From: Verrucomicrobiia bacterium
GTDB lineage: Bacteria; Verrucomicrobiota; Verrucomicrobiia; Verrucomicrobiales; Akkermansiaceae
DNA length: 64,000 nt
Direction of reading: 5' to 3'
Assembly: GCA_947462875.1 (NCBI GenBank)
Contig: CANHQJ010000018.1
Span: forward strand, 1-64,000
A program made the position numbers and the translations under genes. Below, one piece after another: positions 56,081 to 63,674 of this stretch (within the stretch, counting starts at the first letter, position 1; the number at the start of each line of letters is the position of its first letter). Below the pieces are notes generated by a model, which saw only the letters and a program-made list of their open reading frames with translations, was not told the DNA's origin and did not search any database.

Positions 56081-57148
56081 TCACCGACCATAGCGCCCGT
56101 TGGTTTCCTTCACCGGCAATTGCGGGCGCGAGTCCTGCGGTCGATCGCTGGCGAGCCAGTGATTGTCGTGAAACACAAACGTATCCGCCGCCGTGGCATC
56201 GCCGATGTTGAGCTCGGTGCGCACCTGCGCGCGCAGGAACTCGATCGTGTTGTGATGGATCGTCACCTTGCGGCAGGGCACAAACCCCGGCGCGCGCGTT
56301 TCCTGCAAGATGCGGAAAATCCATTTCTGTGGCTGGATGATCCGGTTGTGGGAAAAGTCACAGCCATCCACTCCCACAAACGCCGCCGCGCACTCGCTGC
56401 CCTCGATGCGATTGTTTTTCACCGTGATGCGCGACGCTTCCGCTTTCGCCTCAGGCGGACGGAAAAACTCCAGTCCCGTCGAGCCGCCGATGTTCAGCGG
56501 GCGCGCACTGGCGTTCTGAAAGCTGCATGATTCCACCACCACATCCGCGCTGCCGCCTTTCAATTGGATGCCCGCCGATGCGCTGAAGCCCGCTTTCCCC
56601 TGCAAATGGCAGCGCCGGATCTGCGCGCGATGACAACCGACAAAATCAATGCCCTGCCCGCCCCAGCCATGAATCCGGCAATCCTCGATGATCAGATCTT
56701 CCAGCCCCGAGCACTTGATGCCATCAAAATTCCCGATCGGCCCGATGTCGCTGACATCCAGATGACGCAGCACGATCCCTTTCACCCGTTGTTTCCGATC
56801 ACCGCCGTCATCAATGTTCAGGCCGTTGTGTTTCTGCCCGGAAATGTTCAGATGCGACACTTGCAGGCCCTGACAGCGCGAGAAATGCCACGCCTGATTG
56901 CCGCCCGTGAATGTCGGCTTCTTGTCAGGATCGAGCGCCGTAATGTGGAGGTCCCGTACGTCAGCCACCGCATAGCCGCCACCATACTCCGCCGCCGCGA
57001 GCTTGAGGGTCGTTTGATCACGCACCTGTTTGAGCGCCGCACGCAGCTCGGCGGCATCGCGCACGATGACCTCCGTCTTTTCCGCATGAGCCGGAACACA
57101 GCAAAACATCCCCACTATCACCAGCCATCGCGGCACATGCTTTTTCAT
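56081..57148 (-). CDS. Secreted right-handed parallel beta-helix protein
   Basis: 355 residues, signal peptide 1-22. The body has repeated beta-helix coils with short strands and Asn/Gly turns (HLNISGQKHNGLNIDD, LIIEDCRIHGWGGQGIDF, VVVESCSFQN, ITVKNNRIEGSE, VTIHHNTIEFLRA). This is the fold of pectate lyases and related polysaccharide-active enzymes; no calcium-binding triad can be assigned. A 19-bp near-palindrome lies just before its start (57161-57179), which may be an operator. Confidence 0.85.
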   Translation of the reverse strand: MKKHVPRWLVIVGMFCCVPAHAEKTEVIVRDAAELRAALKQVRDQTTLKLAAAEYGGGYAVADVRDLHITALDPDKKPTFTGGNQAWHFSRCQGLQVSHLNISGQKHNGLNIDDGGDRKQRVKGIVLRHLDVSDIGPIGNFDGIKCSGLEDLIIEDCRIHGWGGQGIDFVGCHRAQIRRCHLQGKAGFSASAGIQLKGGSADVVVESCSFQNASARPLNIGGSTGLEFFRPPEAKAEASRITVKNNRIEGSECAAAFVGVDGCDFSHNRIIQPQKWIFRILQETRAPGFVPCRKVTIHHNTIEFLRAQVRTELNIGDATAADTFVFHDNHWLASDRPQDSRPQLPVKETNGRYGR

Positions 57149-57160
57149 GATCCGAACTTA

Positions 57161-57179
57161 ACAAACCCAATCGGTTTGT
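57161..57179. promoter_or_regulatory. Operator-like palindrome before the beta-helix gene
   Basis: ACAAACC-CAATC-GGTTTGT, two exact 7-bp arms around 5 bp, centred about 22 bp upstream of the ATG on the minus strand and between the gph and beta-helix genes. Size and symmetry fit a dimeric repressor site (for example LacI or TetR type); there is no T-run for a terminator on the minus strand. Confidence 0.5.
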
Positions 57180-57187
57180 GCAAGAGG

Positions 57188-57841
57188 CTAACGGCGTGTG
57201 TCTAACAAAAGCGCCGCCAATTCCTCCACGCGCTCCACCGCGGATGCCGGCTTCTCCACCACCAAAGCCGCCCGGTCATGATAGCCCCACGTCACGGCGA
57301 TCGCCCCGATGCCTGCCGCATGCGCCGTTTGCAAGTCCATCACACTGTCGCCGATCATCATCGCACTCTCCGCAGACCAACCCGGTGTCCGCAGGATTTC
57401 CCACAAGCCCGTCGGATCCGGCTTGTGCGGGATGCCCGCGCGCTGTCCGATCACCGGGCAAAAAACTCCGGGGAAAAGCTCATCTACGATAGTCATAGTA
57501 AATGCATGCGGCTTGTTCGAGAGGACCGCCAGACCGTCACCGCGGGCGCGCAGTTTTTCCAACAACTCGGGAATGCCCTCATACGGCGTCGTACCGCTGC
57601 TCCAGTGCGCGGCATAGTGTTCGCGGAACGTTTGCAACACGCGGGGGAAAACATCCGCATCCTCCCTCCGCAGCGCGCGCCGCACCAGCATCTCCGCGCC
57701 ATCACCGATGAACGTGCGCACGGCCTTGGCTTCATGAACCGGCTGACCATGTGCCGCCAACGCGGCATTCAGGCTTGCAGCGATCCCCGGCAGCGAATCC
57801 ACCAACGTTCCGTCCAAATCAAAAATCCATCCCTTGCTCAC
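57188..57841 (-). CDS. gph: HAD hydrolase, phosphoglycolate phosphatase-like
   Basis: 217 residues. HAD motif I is WIFDLDGTLVDSLPG, motif II VLSNKPH, motif III lysine in GIPHKPDP, and motif IV MIGDSVMDLQTAHAAG. The cap-domain length fits Gph, which removes 2-phosphoglycolate, though other small phosphates are possible substrates. Palindrome copy 5 lies across AFTMTIV. The gene ends 39 bp before the beta-helix start. Confidence 0.88.
   Translation of the reverse strand: MSKGWIFDLDGTLVDSLPGIAASLNAALAAHGQPVHEAKAVRTFIGDGAEMLVRRALRREDADVFPRVLQTFREHYAAHWSSGTTPYEGIPELLEKLRARGDGLAVLSNKPHAFTMTIVDELFPGVFCPVIGQRAGIPHKPDPTGLWEILRTPGWSAESAMMIGDSVMDLQTAHAAGIGAIAVTWGYHDRAALVVEKPASAVERVEELAALLLDTRR
57484..57500. 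repeat. 17-bp palindrome family, copy 5 (in gph)
   Basis: CTACGATAGTCATAGTA. On the coding strand it uses the same codon register as the recQ and NlpC copies (FTMTIV versus TTTFIV). The protein aligns to other Gph sequences from memory without an insertion at this site. Confidence 0.65.
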
Positions 57842-57853
57842 CAGGCGAGTGGA

Positions 57854-58258
57854 TCAGAATCCGATCAGGGTCACCAGCTCGGTATCGGAAAATTCTCCCA
57901 GATGATCCGTGGCCGCCAATAACATTTCCTGATTCGCCACCTCATCGAGCGTCGCAAACGCATCCGCTGGTTCGGGGCGATGCTCCACCACCGTCTGTGC
58001 CGGTTCGGGGAGGAAAAACACCACCGCAGCAATCGTCAAGGCCGCTGCCATGGCCGCGACCGATCCCACGACTGCGTAGGACCGCGCCCAAAACGGCGAA
58101 GGCTGCGCCTCTGCTTGACGCACCGCGCGCATCACCCGATCCGCAAACACGGGAGAAACCGACGCCGCAGGCGATTGACGCAGCAGATCCCAGACAGGAT
58201 CCTGCGAGACATCCTGCTCGTCATTGTTCGTAACTTGTGACTCTTGTGTTGCTTTCAT
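57854..58258 (-). CDS. Single-TM protein resembling anti-sigma-type membrane proteins
   Basis: 134 residues from the ATG at 58258. A cytoplasmic N-terminal part with PVWDLLRQSPAASVSPVFAD and RVMRAVRQ is followed by one helix (about 62-82) and an acidic outer tail. This layout is common in Verrucomicrobia next to ECF sigma genes, but here no sigma gene is near. Instead it follows lexA by 62 bp in the same direction and precedes gph by 12 bp, so it may be transcribed with lexA. Confidence 0.7.
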   Translation of the reverse strand: MKATQESQVTNNDEQDVSQDPVWDLLRQSPAASVSPVFADRVMRAVRQAEAQPSPFWARSYAVVGSVAAMAAALTIAAVVFFLPEPAQTVVEHRPEPADAFATLDEVANQEMLLAATDHLGEFSDTELVTLIGF

Positions 58259-58320
58259 CGGATACCTCCTACGCGATCCAACAACGGGGGCGAGCAAAAG
58301 TCGCGCCAAAAGATAAAATT

Positions 58321-58938
58321 TTATGCCGCCTGCCGCAACAGGGCCACCAACACACCCTGGACGATCAGTTCCCGTGCCGGAATCAGGTCCGGGAAATTTT
58401 TGTTTTCGGCATGCAGGAACGGTTTGCCGTTCTCCACGACGTAGCGTTTCAGCGTGGTTTCGCCGTCGATCAAGGCCGCGACGACATCGCCATTGCGCGG
58501 CTCGCGGAACTCCATGATGACCACATCGCCATCGCAAATGTGCGCGTCCACCATCGATTCCCCGCGCACTTTCAGCGCAAAGGTCCGGGCCGAGCGCTGG
58601 ATGCCCAGCGAGCGGATATCGATCGACAAACATCCTTCTTTTTCCGGCGTGGTGTCATCGCCGTAACCCGCGGCAATGCGACCATAGATCGGAATGTCCA
58701 CAATTTCCTCGCGATCGAGCTCATCGGGAAACGCCACGGCTCTGGCCTTGCCGGGCAAGCGCTGGATCGCGCCTTTTTTCTCCAAGGCTCGCAAATGGCT
58801 CATCGCGGCCGTCTGACTCGCGAAGCCGAAATAATGCTGTAGCTCGCGCGTGGATGGCATGATGCCGGTCTTGCGCTGCGACGATTTGAGATACTCAAGG
58901 ATCTCCTGCTGGCGGGTGGTAAGGTTGATCGAGATCAT
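58321..58938 (-). CDS. lexA: LexA SOS repressor
   Basis: 205 residues from the ATG at 58938. The winged-helix N-terminal domain shows TRQQEILEYLKSSQRKTGIM and FGFASQTAAMSHLRALEKKG. The autocleavage site is A90-G91 (IAAGYG). The catalytic dyad is S128 (GESMVDA) and K164 (TTLKRYV). LexA represses DNA-damage genes until RecA triggers its self-cleavage. A perfect Verrucomicrobia-type LexA site lies 12 bp upstream of the start, so it should control itself. It heads a long minus-strand gene run. Confidence 0.95.
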   Translation of the reverse strand: MISINLTTRQQEILEYLKSSQRKTGIMPSTRELQHYFGFASQTAAMSHLRALEKKGAIQRLPGKARAVAFPDELDREEIVDIPIYGRIAAGYGDDTTPEKEGCLSIDIRSLGIQRSARTFALKVRGESMVDAHICDGDVVIMEFREPRNGDVVAALIDGETTLKRYVVENGKPFLHAENKNFPDLIPARELIVQGVLVALLRQAA

Positions 58939-58949
58939 CTGATGAACAG

Positions 58950-58963
58950 TGTTCGAGAGAACA
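58950..58963. promoter_or_regulatory. LexA-binding site
   Basis: TGTTCGAGAGAACA matches the 14-bp palindrome TGTTC-N4-GAACA described for Verrucomicrobia at every fixed position. It lies 12 bp before the lexA ATG and 79 bp before the start of the divergent SGNH hydrolase, so it could also affect that gene. Confidence 0.9.
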
Positions 58964-59041
58964 AAATCGCATTTTATCTGTCCTGACAAGAAAAAATGTG
59001 AAAAAAATGATCGATCGTTTTGCTACGAACCCACACCACTC

Positions 59042-59716
59042 ATGAAACAGCTGCTCCTCGCATGTCTCATCAGCATCCTTTCCTGCCACGGCGCTGAGAA
59101 AAGCCGGCTCGTCGCCCAGCTGGAAGCGGGCGAAAAACAAGTGGTCGTCACGTACGGCACCAGCCTCACTGCTGACGGGGCCTGGGTCAAACAAATGACT
59201 GCCGCCCTCGATCGGAAATTCCCCCAACAGGCCACCGTCATCAACAGCGGTGGCTCCGGAAAGTGGTCGGACTGGGGCGTGGCCCATTTGCAAAAACGGG
59301 TCATCGACAAAAAGCCCGATACCGTTTTCATCGAATTTTCCATGAACGACAGCGTGGCGCGATTCAATGGCTCGGTTCCGGTTGCGAAGAAAAATCTCGA
59401 AACCATGATCGATGCCATCCTCAAGGCGAATCCCCGGTGCGAGATCATCCTCATGACCATGACGCCCGGCAACGCCCACCCCGAAGGGCATCCGTCCTAC
59501 CGCAAGGACATCGAAGCGCACTATCAGATGGTTCGCGACGTCGCCCAAGCACGAAAACTCCGCCTCATCGATCACTATCCGAACTGGATCGCACTGCAAA
59601 CCAAGGACAAACCAACCTTCGACAAATACGTCCCCGATTCCATTCACCCCACCCCGGAAGGATGCGAAAAAATCATCACCCCCGTGATCCTGGAATCCCT
59701 CGGTCTCGGGAAATGA
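59042..59716 (+). CDS. Secreted SGNH/GDSL-type hydrolase
   Basis: 224 residues from the ATG at 59042, with a signal peptide (about 1-17). The catalytic serine block reads VVVTYGTSLTADG (GTS in place of GDS), block III EFSMNDSV, and the Asp-His pair is DSIHPTPEG. The enzyme probably removes acyl groups from carbohydrate. It opens a run of five plus-strand carbohydrate genes with gaps of 19-48 bp. Confidence 0.88.
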   Translation: MKQLLLACLISILSCHGAEKSRLVAQLEAGEKQVVVTYGTSLTADGAWVKQMTAALDRKFPQQATVINSGGSGKWSDWGVAHLQKRVIDKKPDTVFIEFSMNDSVARFNGSVPVAKKNLETMIDAILKANPRCEIILMTMTPGNAHPEGHPSYRKDIEAHYQMVRDVAQARKLRLIDHYPNWIALQTKDKPTFDKYVPDSIHPTPEGCEKIITPVILESLGLGK

Positions 59717-59764
59717 AAGGATTCGCGCAGTCGCGGTGTATCTAGGCTGCCAAAGAAAGCCTCC

Positions 59765-60802
59765 ATGACCCGAACCCATCTTTTTTCCTGCGCGCTGATC
59801 GCCCTGATCAATTCTTTCCTGTTAGGCATCACTCAAGCACAGGCGGGAGTCTTTACTGTGCGCGATTTCGGCGCCGTGGGCGACGATAAGACGGACAACA
59901 CCGCCGCGTTTGCCAAATGCCTGGAGGCACTGGTCGCAGCAGGGGGCGGTCGGATGGTTCTCGCCGATGGCGTCTATCGCGGCCGCATCATCATTCCTCC
60001 GGTCTCGAAACCGCTCCCGAGTTGGATCACCGTGGAAATTGTCGGCGATAGCGAACCGACTCCGGTGTTTGGCACGATCGGAAATTTCCCGCTGCAAAAC
60101 AAAGGCACCATCGTCAAGTGCCTTGCGGAATCGGGAGAGGCGGTCATCTCCGCCGCGAAGTCGCCCAACTCGCTCTACGGTGGTTTTTCCGCGGTGTACG
60201 TGATCATCCGCAATCTGGAGGTGCGGACCTACGATAACCCTGGCATCAGCGGCATTGATCTGCACCATGCGATGCAATGCAAGGTGGAAAATGTTTTCGT
60301 CAACACCGGCGTATACAACGTGCAGGCCTCTCAACCGACGCACACCACCAAGGGATTGGTCACGCCGGTCAGCAACAACGCCGCCCTGACCGTTTTGCGC
60401 AACGTGACTGTGACCGGCTATCACACAGGCATCATGGTCTACGAGCATACGGATGCGGACAGCATCGTCGTCGGAAGCAACATCCACGGACTTGAGTTCG
60501 GCACCGCCCACCATGCCTCGCGCTTCGGACGGATCGGTGCCTATCGCAACACCCACCACGTCACGGTCAGCGGCAAACACGGCTTTTCTATCGAACAATT
60601 GAACACCGAACAACCGGGCCCCGGACAAACCACCGATCAGAACAAATGGCAGACACTTGTCAGCGATCTCAATGATCCGCAGCATCTCGGCATCGGCGAC
60701 ATCAACTACTGGGTCGTCGAGGGGAATGTGGGCGCGGTTGAGAAGTTCACCCGCAACGGCGGAGCGAACATCCGCGCCCGACGCATCGGCTCCGCTCCCT
60801 AA
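59765..60802 (+). CDS. Secreted pectate-lyase-superfamily (Pectate_lyase_3 type) protein
   Basis: 345 residues, signal peptide about 1-27. The opening motif VFTVRDFGAVGDDKTDNTAAF is the hallmark of the Pectate_lyase_3 / GH28-like right-handed beta-helix. It is probably a polysaccharide lyase or hydrolase; no catalytic Asp pair or Arg can be placed with confidence. It lies in the carbohydrate cluster directly before three sulfatases. Confidence 0.85.
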   Translation: MTRTHLFSCALIALINSFLLGITQAQAGVFTVRDFGAVGDDKTDNTAAFAKCLEALVAAGGGRMVLADGVYRGRIIIPPVSKPLPSWITVEIVGDSEPTPVFGTIGNFPLQNKGTIVKCLAESGEAVISAAKSPNSLYGGFSAVYVIIRNLEVRTYDNPGISGIDLHHAMQCKVENVFVNTGVYNVQASQPTHTTKGLVTPVSNNAALTVLRNVTVTGYHTGIMVYEHTDADSIVVGSNIHGLEFGTAHHASRFGRIGAYRNTHHVTVSGKHGFSIEQLNTEQPGPGQTTDQNKWQTLVSDLNDPQHLGIGDINYWVVEGNVGAVEKFTRNGGANIRARRIGSAP

Positions 60803-60821
60803 CAAAATCAACGATGCACTG

Positions 60822-62213
60822 ATGAAAAAACTCGTCCGATACCCTCTGATCCTCCTCGGTTTTTCGCTGTCACTCGCTTCACTTCGCGGCGAGGAACGAA
60901 TGAATGTGCTGCTCATCATGGCCGATGACCTTCGCGACTTCGGCGGGGCGTTTGCCCGCAATGTCGTCAAGACGCCGAACCTCGATCGGCTCCGCGCGCG
61001 CGGCACCAGCTTCGAGCGGGCCTACGTGCAATATCCCGTCTGCAATGCCAGTCGCTCATCGCTGCTCACAGGACTGCGCCCCGAGCAAACGGGCGTTGTC
61101 GAAAACAACACCTTCTTTCGCCACAAGCGGCCCGATCTCATCACCCTGCCACAGCTGTGCAAAAACAACGGCCGGCAGTCCCATGCGTTTGGGAAAATTT
61201 TCCACCTGGGCGGAAAGGATGCGGCAGAAAAACAACAGTGGATGGACAACGGGAAATCGTGGCACAGCGCCCAAGCCTTCGAGGCCACGAAGATCGGCAG
61301 ACAAATGCTCGCCGGACGGAATGTCACCGGCGATCAGCTCAAGTGGTGCGAATGGGGCGCGGCAGCGGGCAACGATGACGACCAACCCGATGGACAAATC
61401 GCAGCATCCACCGTGGCGATGATCGAGAAACTGGGCGATACGCCCTGGTTCATCGGCTGCGGTTTCATGAAGCCGCACGATCCCTTCATCGCGCCGAAAA
61501 AATACTTCGATCTCTATCCGCTTGATTCACTCAAGCCCTGGCACGATCCCGCTGACATCAGCCCCGTGCGCAAGGAAGCCGTGGGCTTCGGAGAACTCGG
61601 CGCGGCATTCAGCCAGTTCACCGACACCGAATGGCGCGAGCTCCTCCGCGCTTACTGTGCCGGCACGAGTTTCATGGACGCGCAGCTCGGCCGCGTGCTC
61701 GATGTGTTAGATCGAAAGAATCTCTGGGACAAAACGATCGTCATCTTCATCGGCGATCACGGCTATCACACCGGTGAGCGGAAATGGTGGAATAAAAATA
61801 CTCTCTTCGAACGCTCCTGCCGCGCGCCGCTCATCATCGCCGCCCCCGGCATGAAAGGTGCACAGGTCAGTCCATCGCTGGTGGAACTTGTCGATCTCTA
61901 CCCCACCGTTCTCGACTTCTGCCAACTCAAAGCCCCGCATCCGCTCGCCGGAATCAGTTTGCGGCCGGTGCTGGAAAACCCATCGGCAACCGTCAAAGAC
62001 AGTGCCTTTACACTGGTCACCCGCGGACAAAAACTGTACGGACAAAGCGTGCGCACCAAAGACTGGCGTTTCACCCGCTGGAGCGATGGCAAGACCGAAC
62101 TCTATCACCACACCACCGACCCCGAGGAACTCCACAATGTCTCCAGCAAGCATGCCGCTGTGGTCAAGGACCTCAGTGAAAAACTCCAAAGCCTCCCTCC
62201 TTACAAACCATGA
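60822..62213 (+). CDS. Secreted sulfatase, iduronate-2-sulfatase-like, with CxASR site
   Basis: 463 residues from the ATG at 60822, signal peptide about 1-25. The modification site is CNASRSSLLTGLRP: C74 with Ala in place of the usual Pro at position +2. The broader formylglycine motif allows Pro or Ala here. VLLIMADDLRDFGG, SGKIF-type FGKIFHLGG, GDHGYHTGERKWWNKNTLFE and MKPHDPF match iduronate-2-sulfatase-like (S1_7) enzymes. Uronate sulfate would suit ulvan-like or glycosaminoglycan substrates. Confidence 0.9.
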   Translation: MKKLVRYPLILLGFSLSLASLRGEERMNVLLIMADDLRDFGGAFARNVVKTPNLDRLRARGTSFERAYVQYPVCNASRSSLLTGLRPEQTGVVENNTFFRHKRPDLITLPQLCKNNGRQSHAFGKIFHLGGKDAAEKQQWMDNGKSWHSAQAFEATKIGRQMLAGRNVTGDQLKWCEWGAAAGNDDDQPDGQIAASTVAMIEKLGDTPWFIGCGFMKPHDPFIAPKKYFDLYPLDSLKPWHDPADISPVRKEAVGFGELGAAFSQFTDTEWRELLRAYCAGTSFMDAQLGRVLDVLDRKNLWDKTIVIFIGDHGYHTGERKWWNKNTLFERSCRAPLIIAAPGMKGAQVSPSLVELVDLYPTVLDFCQLKAPHPLAGISLRPVLENPSATVKDSAFTLVTRGQKLYGQSVRTKDWRFTRWSDGKTELYHHTTDPEELHNVSSKHAAVVKDLSEKLQSLPPYKP

Positions 62214-62257
62214 AACTCACCTTGAACGATTTGCGTAATGGAAATAACCTCACCGCC

Positions 62258-63628
62258 ATGAAAACCCTCGCTTTGCTCCTGCTGTGCGCTGTCACTCTGA
62301 CCGCAGCCGAAAAACCGAACATCATCTTTGTGCTCTTCGACGACATGGGCTACGGCCAGCCGAAGAGTTACCGTGAGGGCACTGAGTTCAAGACGCCGAA
62401 CATCGACCGCATTGCCAAGGAAGGCATGCGTTTTACCGATGCGCACACGCCTTCTTCCGTTTGCACGCCCACGCGCTACGGACTGCTCACGGGCCGCTAC
62501 CCTTCGCGCATCGGCCAATATGGCGTGCTCACCACCTACTCACCTCCCATCATTCCCCAAACACGCGCAACCGTCGCATCCTTGCTGAGAGAGCAAGGAT
62601 ACGATACCGCCTGCATCGGCAAGTGGCATCTCGGCATGGACTGGAATGGCACGCCGGGAAATGATAAAACGATACCCGTCGGCACAGAGCTTGTCTCCAG
62701 CCCGAACGCCGTCGGCTTCGATTACTTCAAGGGCTTCACCCACGCGCGCAACATCGGCACCGTCATCGAGCAAAACAAAGTCGTGGCGAATGTCGAGGAA
62801 GTGGAAAACCAACCGCTCCTCGCGAAACGAACGGTGGAGTATCTTAACGACCCCGCTCGCAAAGAGAAGCCGTTTTTTCTCTACCTTCCCCTCTGCCCGC
62901 CCCATACGCCTGTCGTTCCCGCCCCGGAGTTCATCGGCAAAGGCGGCGTCACAGGCAAGGAAAGCCAGTATGGCGACTGGATCTATCAAGGCGACCACAT
63001 GCTCGGCCAGGTGCTGGAAGCGCTGGATCGTCAGAAACTCGCGGAAAACACGCTCATCATCGTAAGCGCCGATAATGGTGCCGCCGGTCGTGCCTACGCC
63101 CCCTTGCGCGGCTCCAAAACTCAGATCTACGAAGGCGGACACCGCGTGCCATTTCTCGCCCGCTGGCCTGGGAAAATCAAAGCTGGGTCGGTGTGCGATG
63201 TCACCATTTGCCTCACCGATTTCATCGCCACCAGCGCGGAAATCACCGGCGCGAAACTGCCCGACAACGCCGGCGAAGACAGCTTCAGCATCCTGCCTCA
63301 TCTGCTCGGCACCGCCACTGCCCCAGCGCGCGAAGCCGTCATCCATCAGGACATGAAAGGCACACTTGCCCTCCGCGAAGGTCCATGGAAATTGATTTTT
63401 TCTTCTAACGGAAAACCCGAACTTTACAATCTTCAGACCGACTTAAGCGAGACAAACAACGTCGCCGCCGCCAATCCCGAAATCGTCACGCGCCTTACCA
63501 CGCACATGCAAAAGTTTATCGCCGAGGGCCGCTCCACTCCCGGGCCCACCCTGAAAAATGACAAGCCCATCCAGCTCAGCAAAAAGCCCGAAAAAAACGC
63601 ACAGCCAAAACAAAAACAAAAAAAATAA
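62258..63628 (+). CDS. Secreted sulfatase with lysine-rich tail
   Basis: 456 residues from the ATG at 62258, where a signal peptide begins (MKTLALLLLCAVTLTAA); an in-frame ATG at 62210 overlaps the previous gene and is less likely. The formylglycine site is CTPTRYGLLTGRYPSR with C69. VLFDDMGYGQPK, IGKWHLGMDWNG and IIVSADNGAAGRAYAPLRG are conserved segments. The C-terminus ends in a basic Lys/Gln tail (KNAQPKQKQKK) that could bind sulfated, negatively charged polymer. Confidence 0.93.
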   Translation: MKTLALLLLCAVTLTAAEKPNIIFVLFDDMGYGQPKSYREGTEFKTPNIDRIAKEGMRFTDAHTPSSVCTPTRYGLLTGRYPSRIGQYGVLTTYSPPIIPQTRATVASLLREQGYDTACIGKWHLGMDWNGTPGNDKTIPVGTELVSSPNAVGFDYFKGFTHARNIGTVIEQNKVVANVEEVENQPLLAKRTVEYLNDPARKEKPFFLYLPLCPPHTPVVPAPEFIGKGGVTGKESQYGDWIYQGDHMLGQVLEALDRQKLAENTLIIVSADNGAAGRAYAPLRGSKTQIYEGGHRVPFLARWPGKIKAGSVCDVTICLTDFIATSAEITGAKLPDNAGEDSFSILPHLLGTATAPAREAVIHQDMKGTLALREGPWKLIFSSNGKPELYNLQTDLSETNNVAAANPEIVTRLTTHMQKFIAEGRSTPGPTLKNDKPIQLSKKPEKNAQPKQKQKK

Positions 63629-63674
63629 TTAGCCTCCCATCCCATAATTTTTCTGCCATTGTAGCAATATTCCC

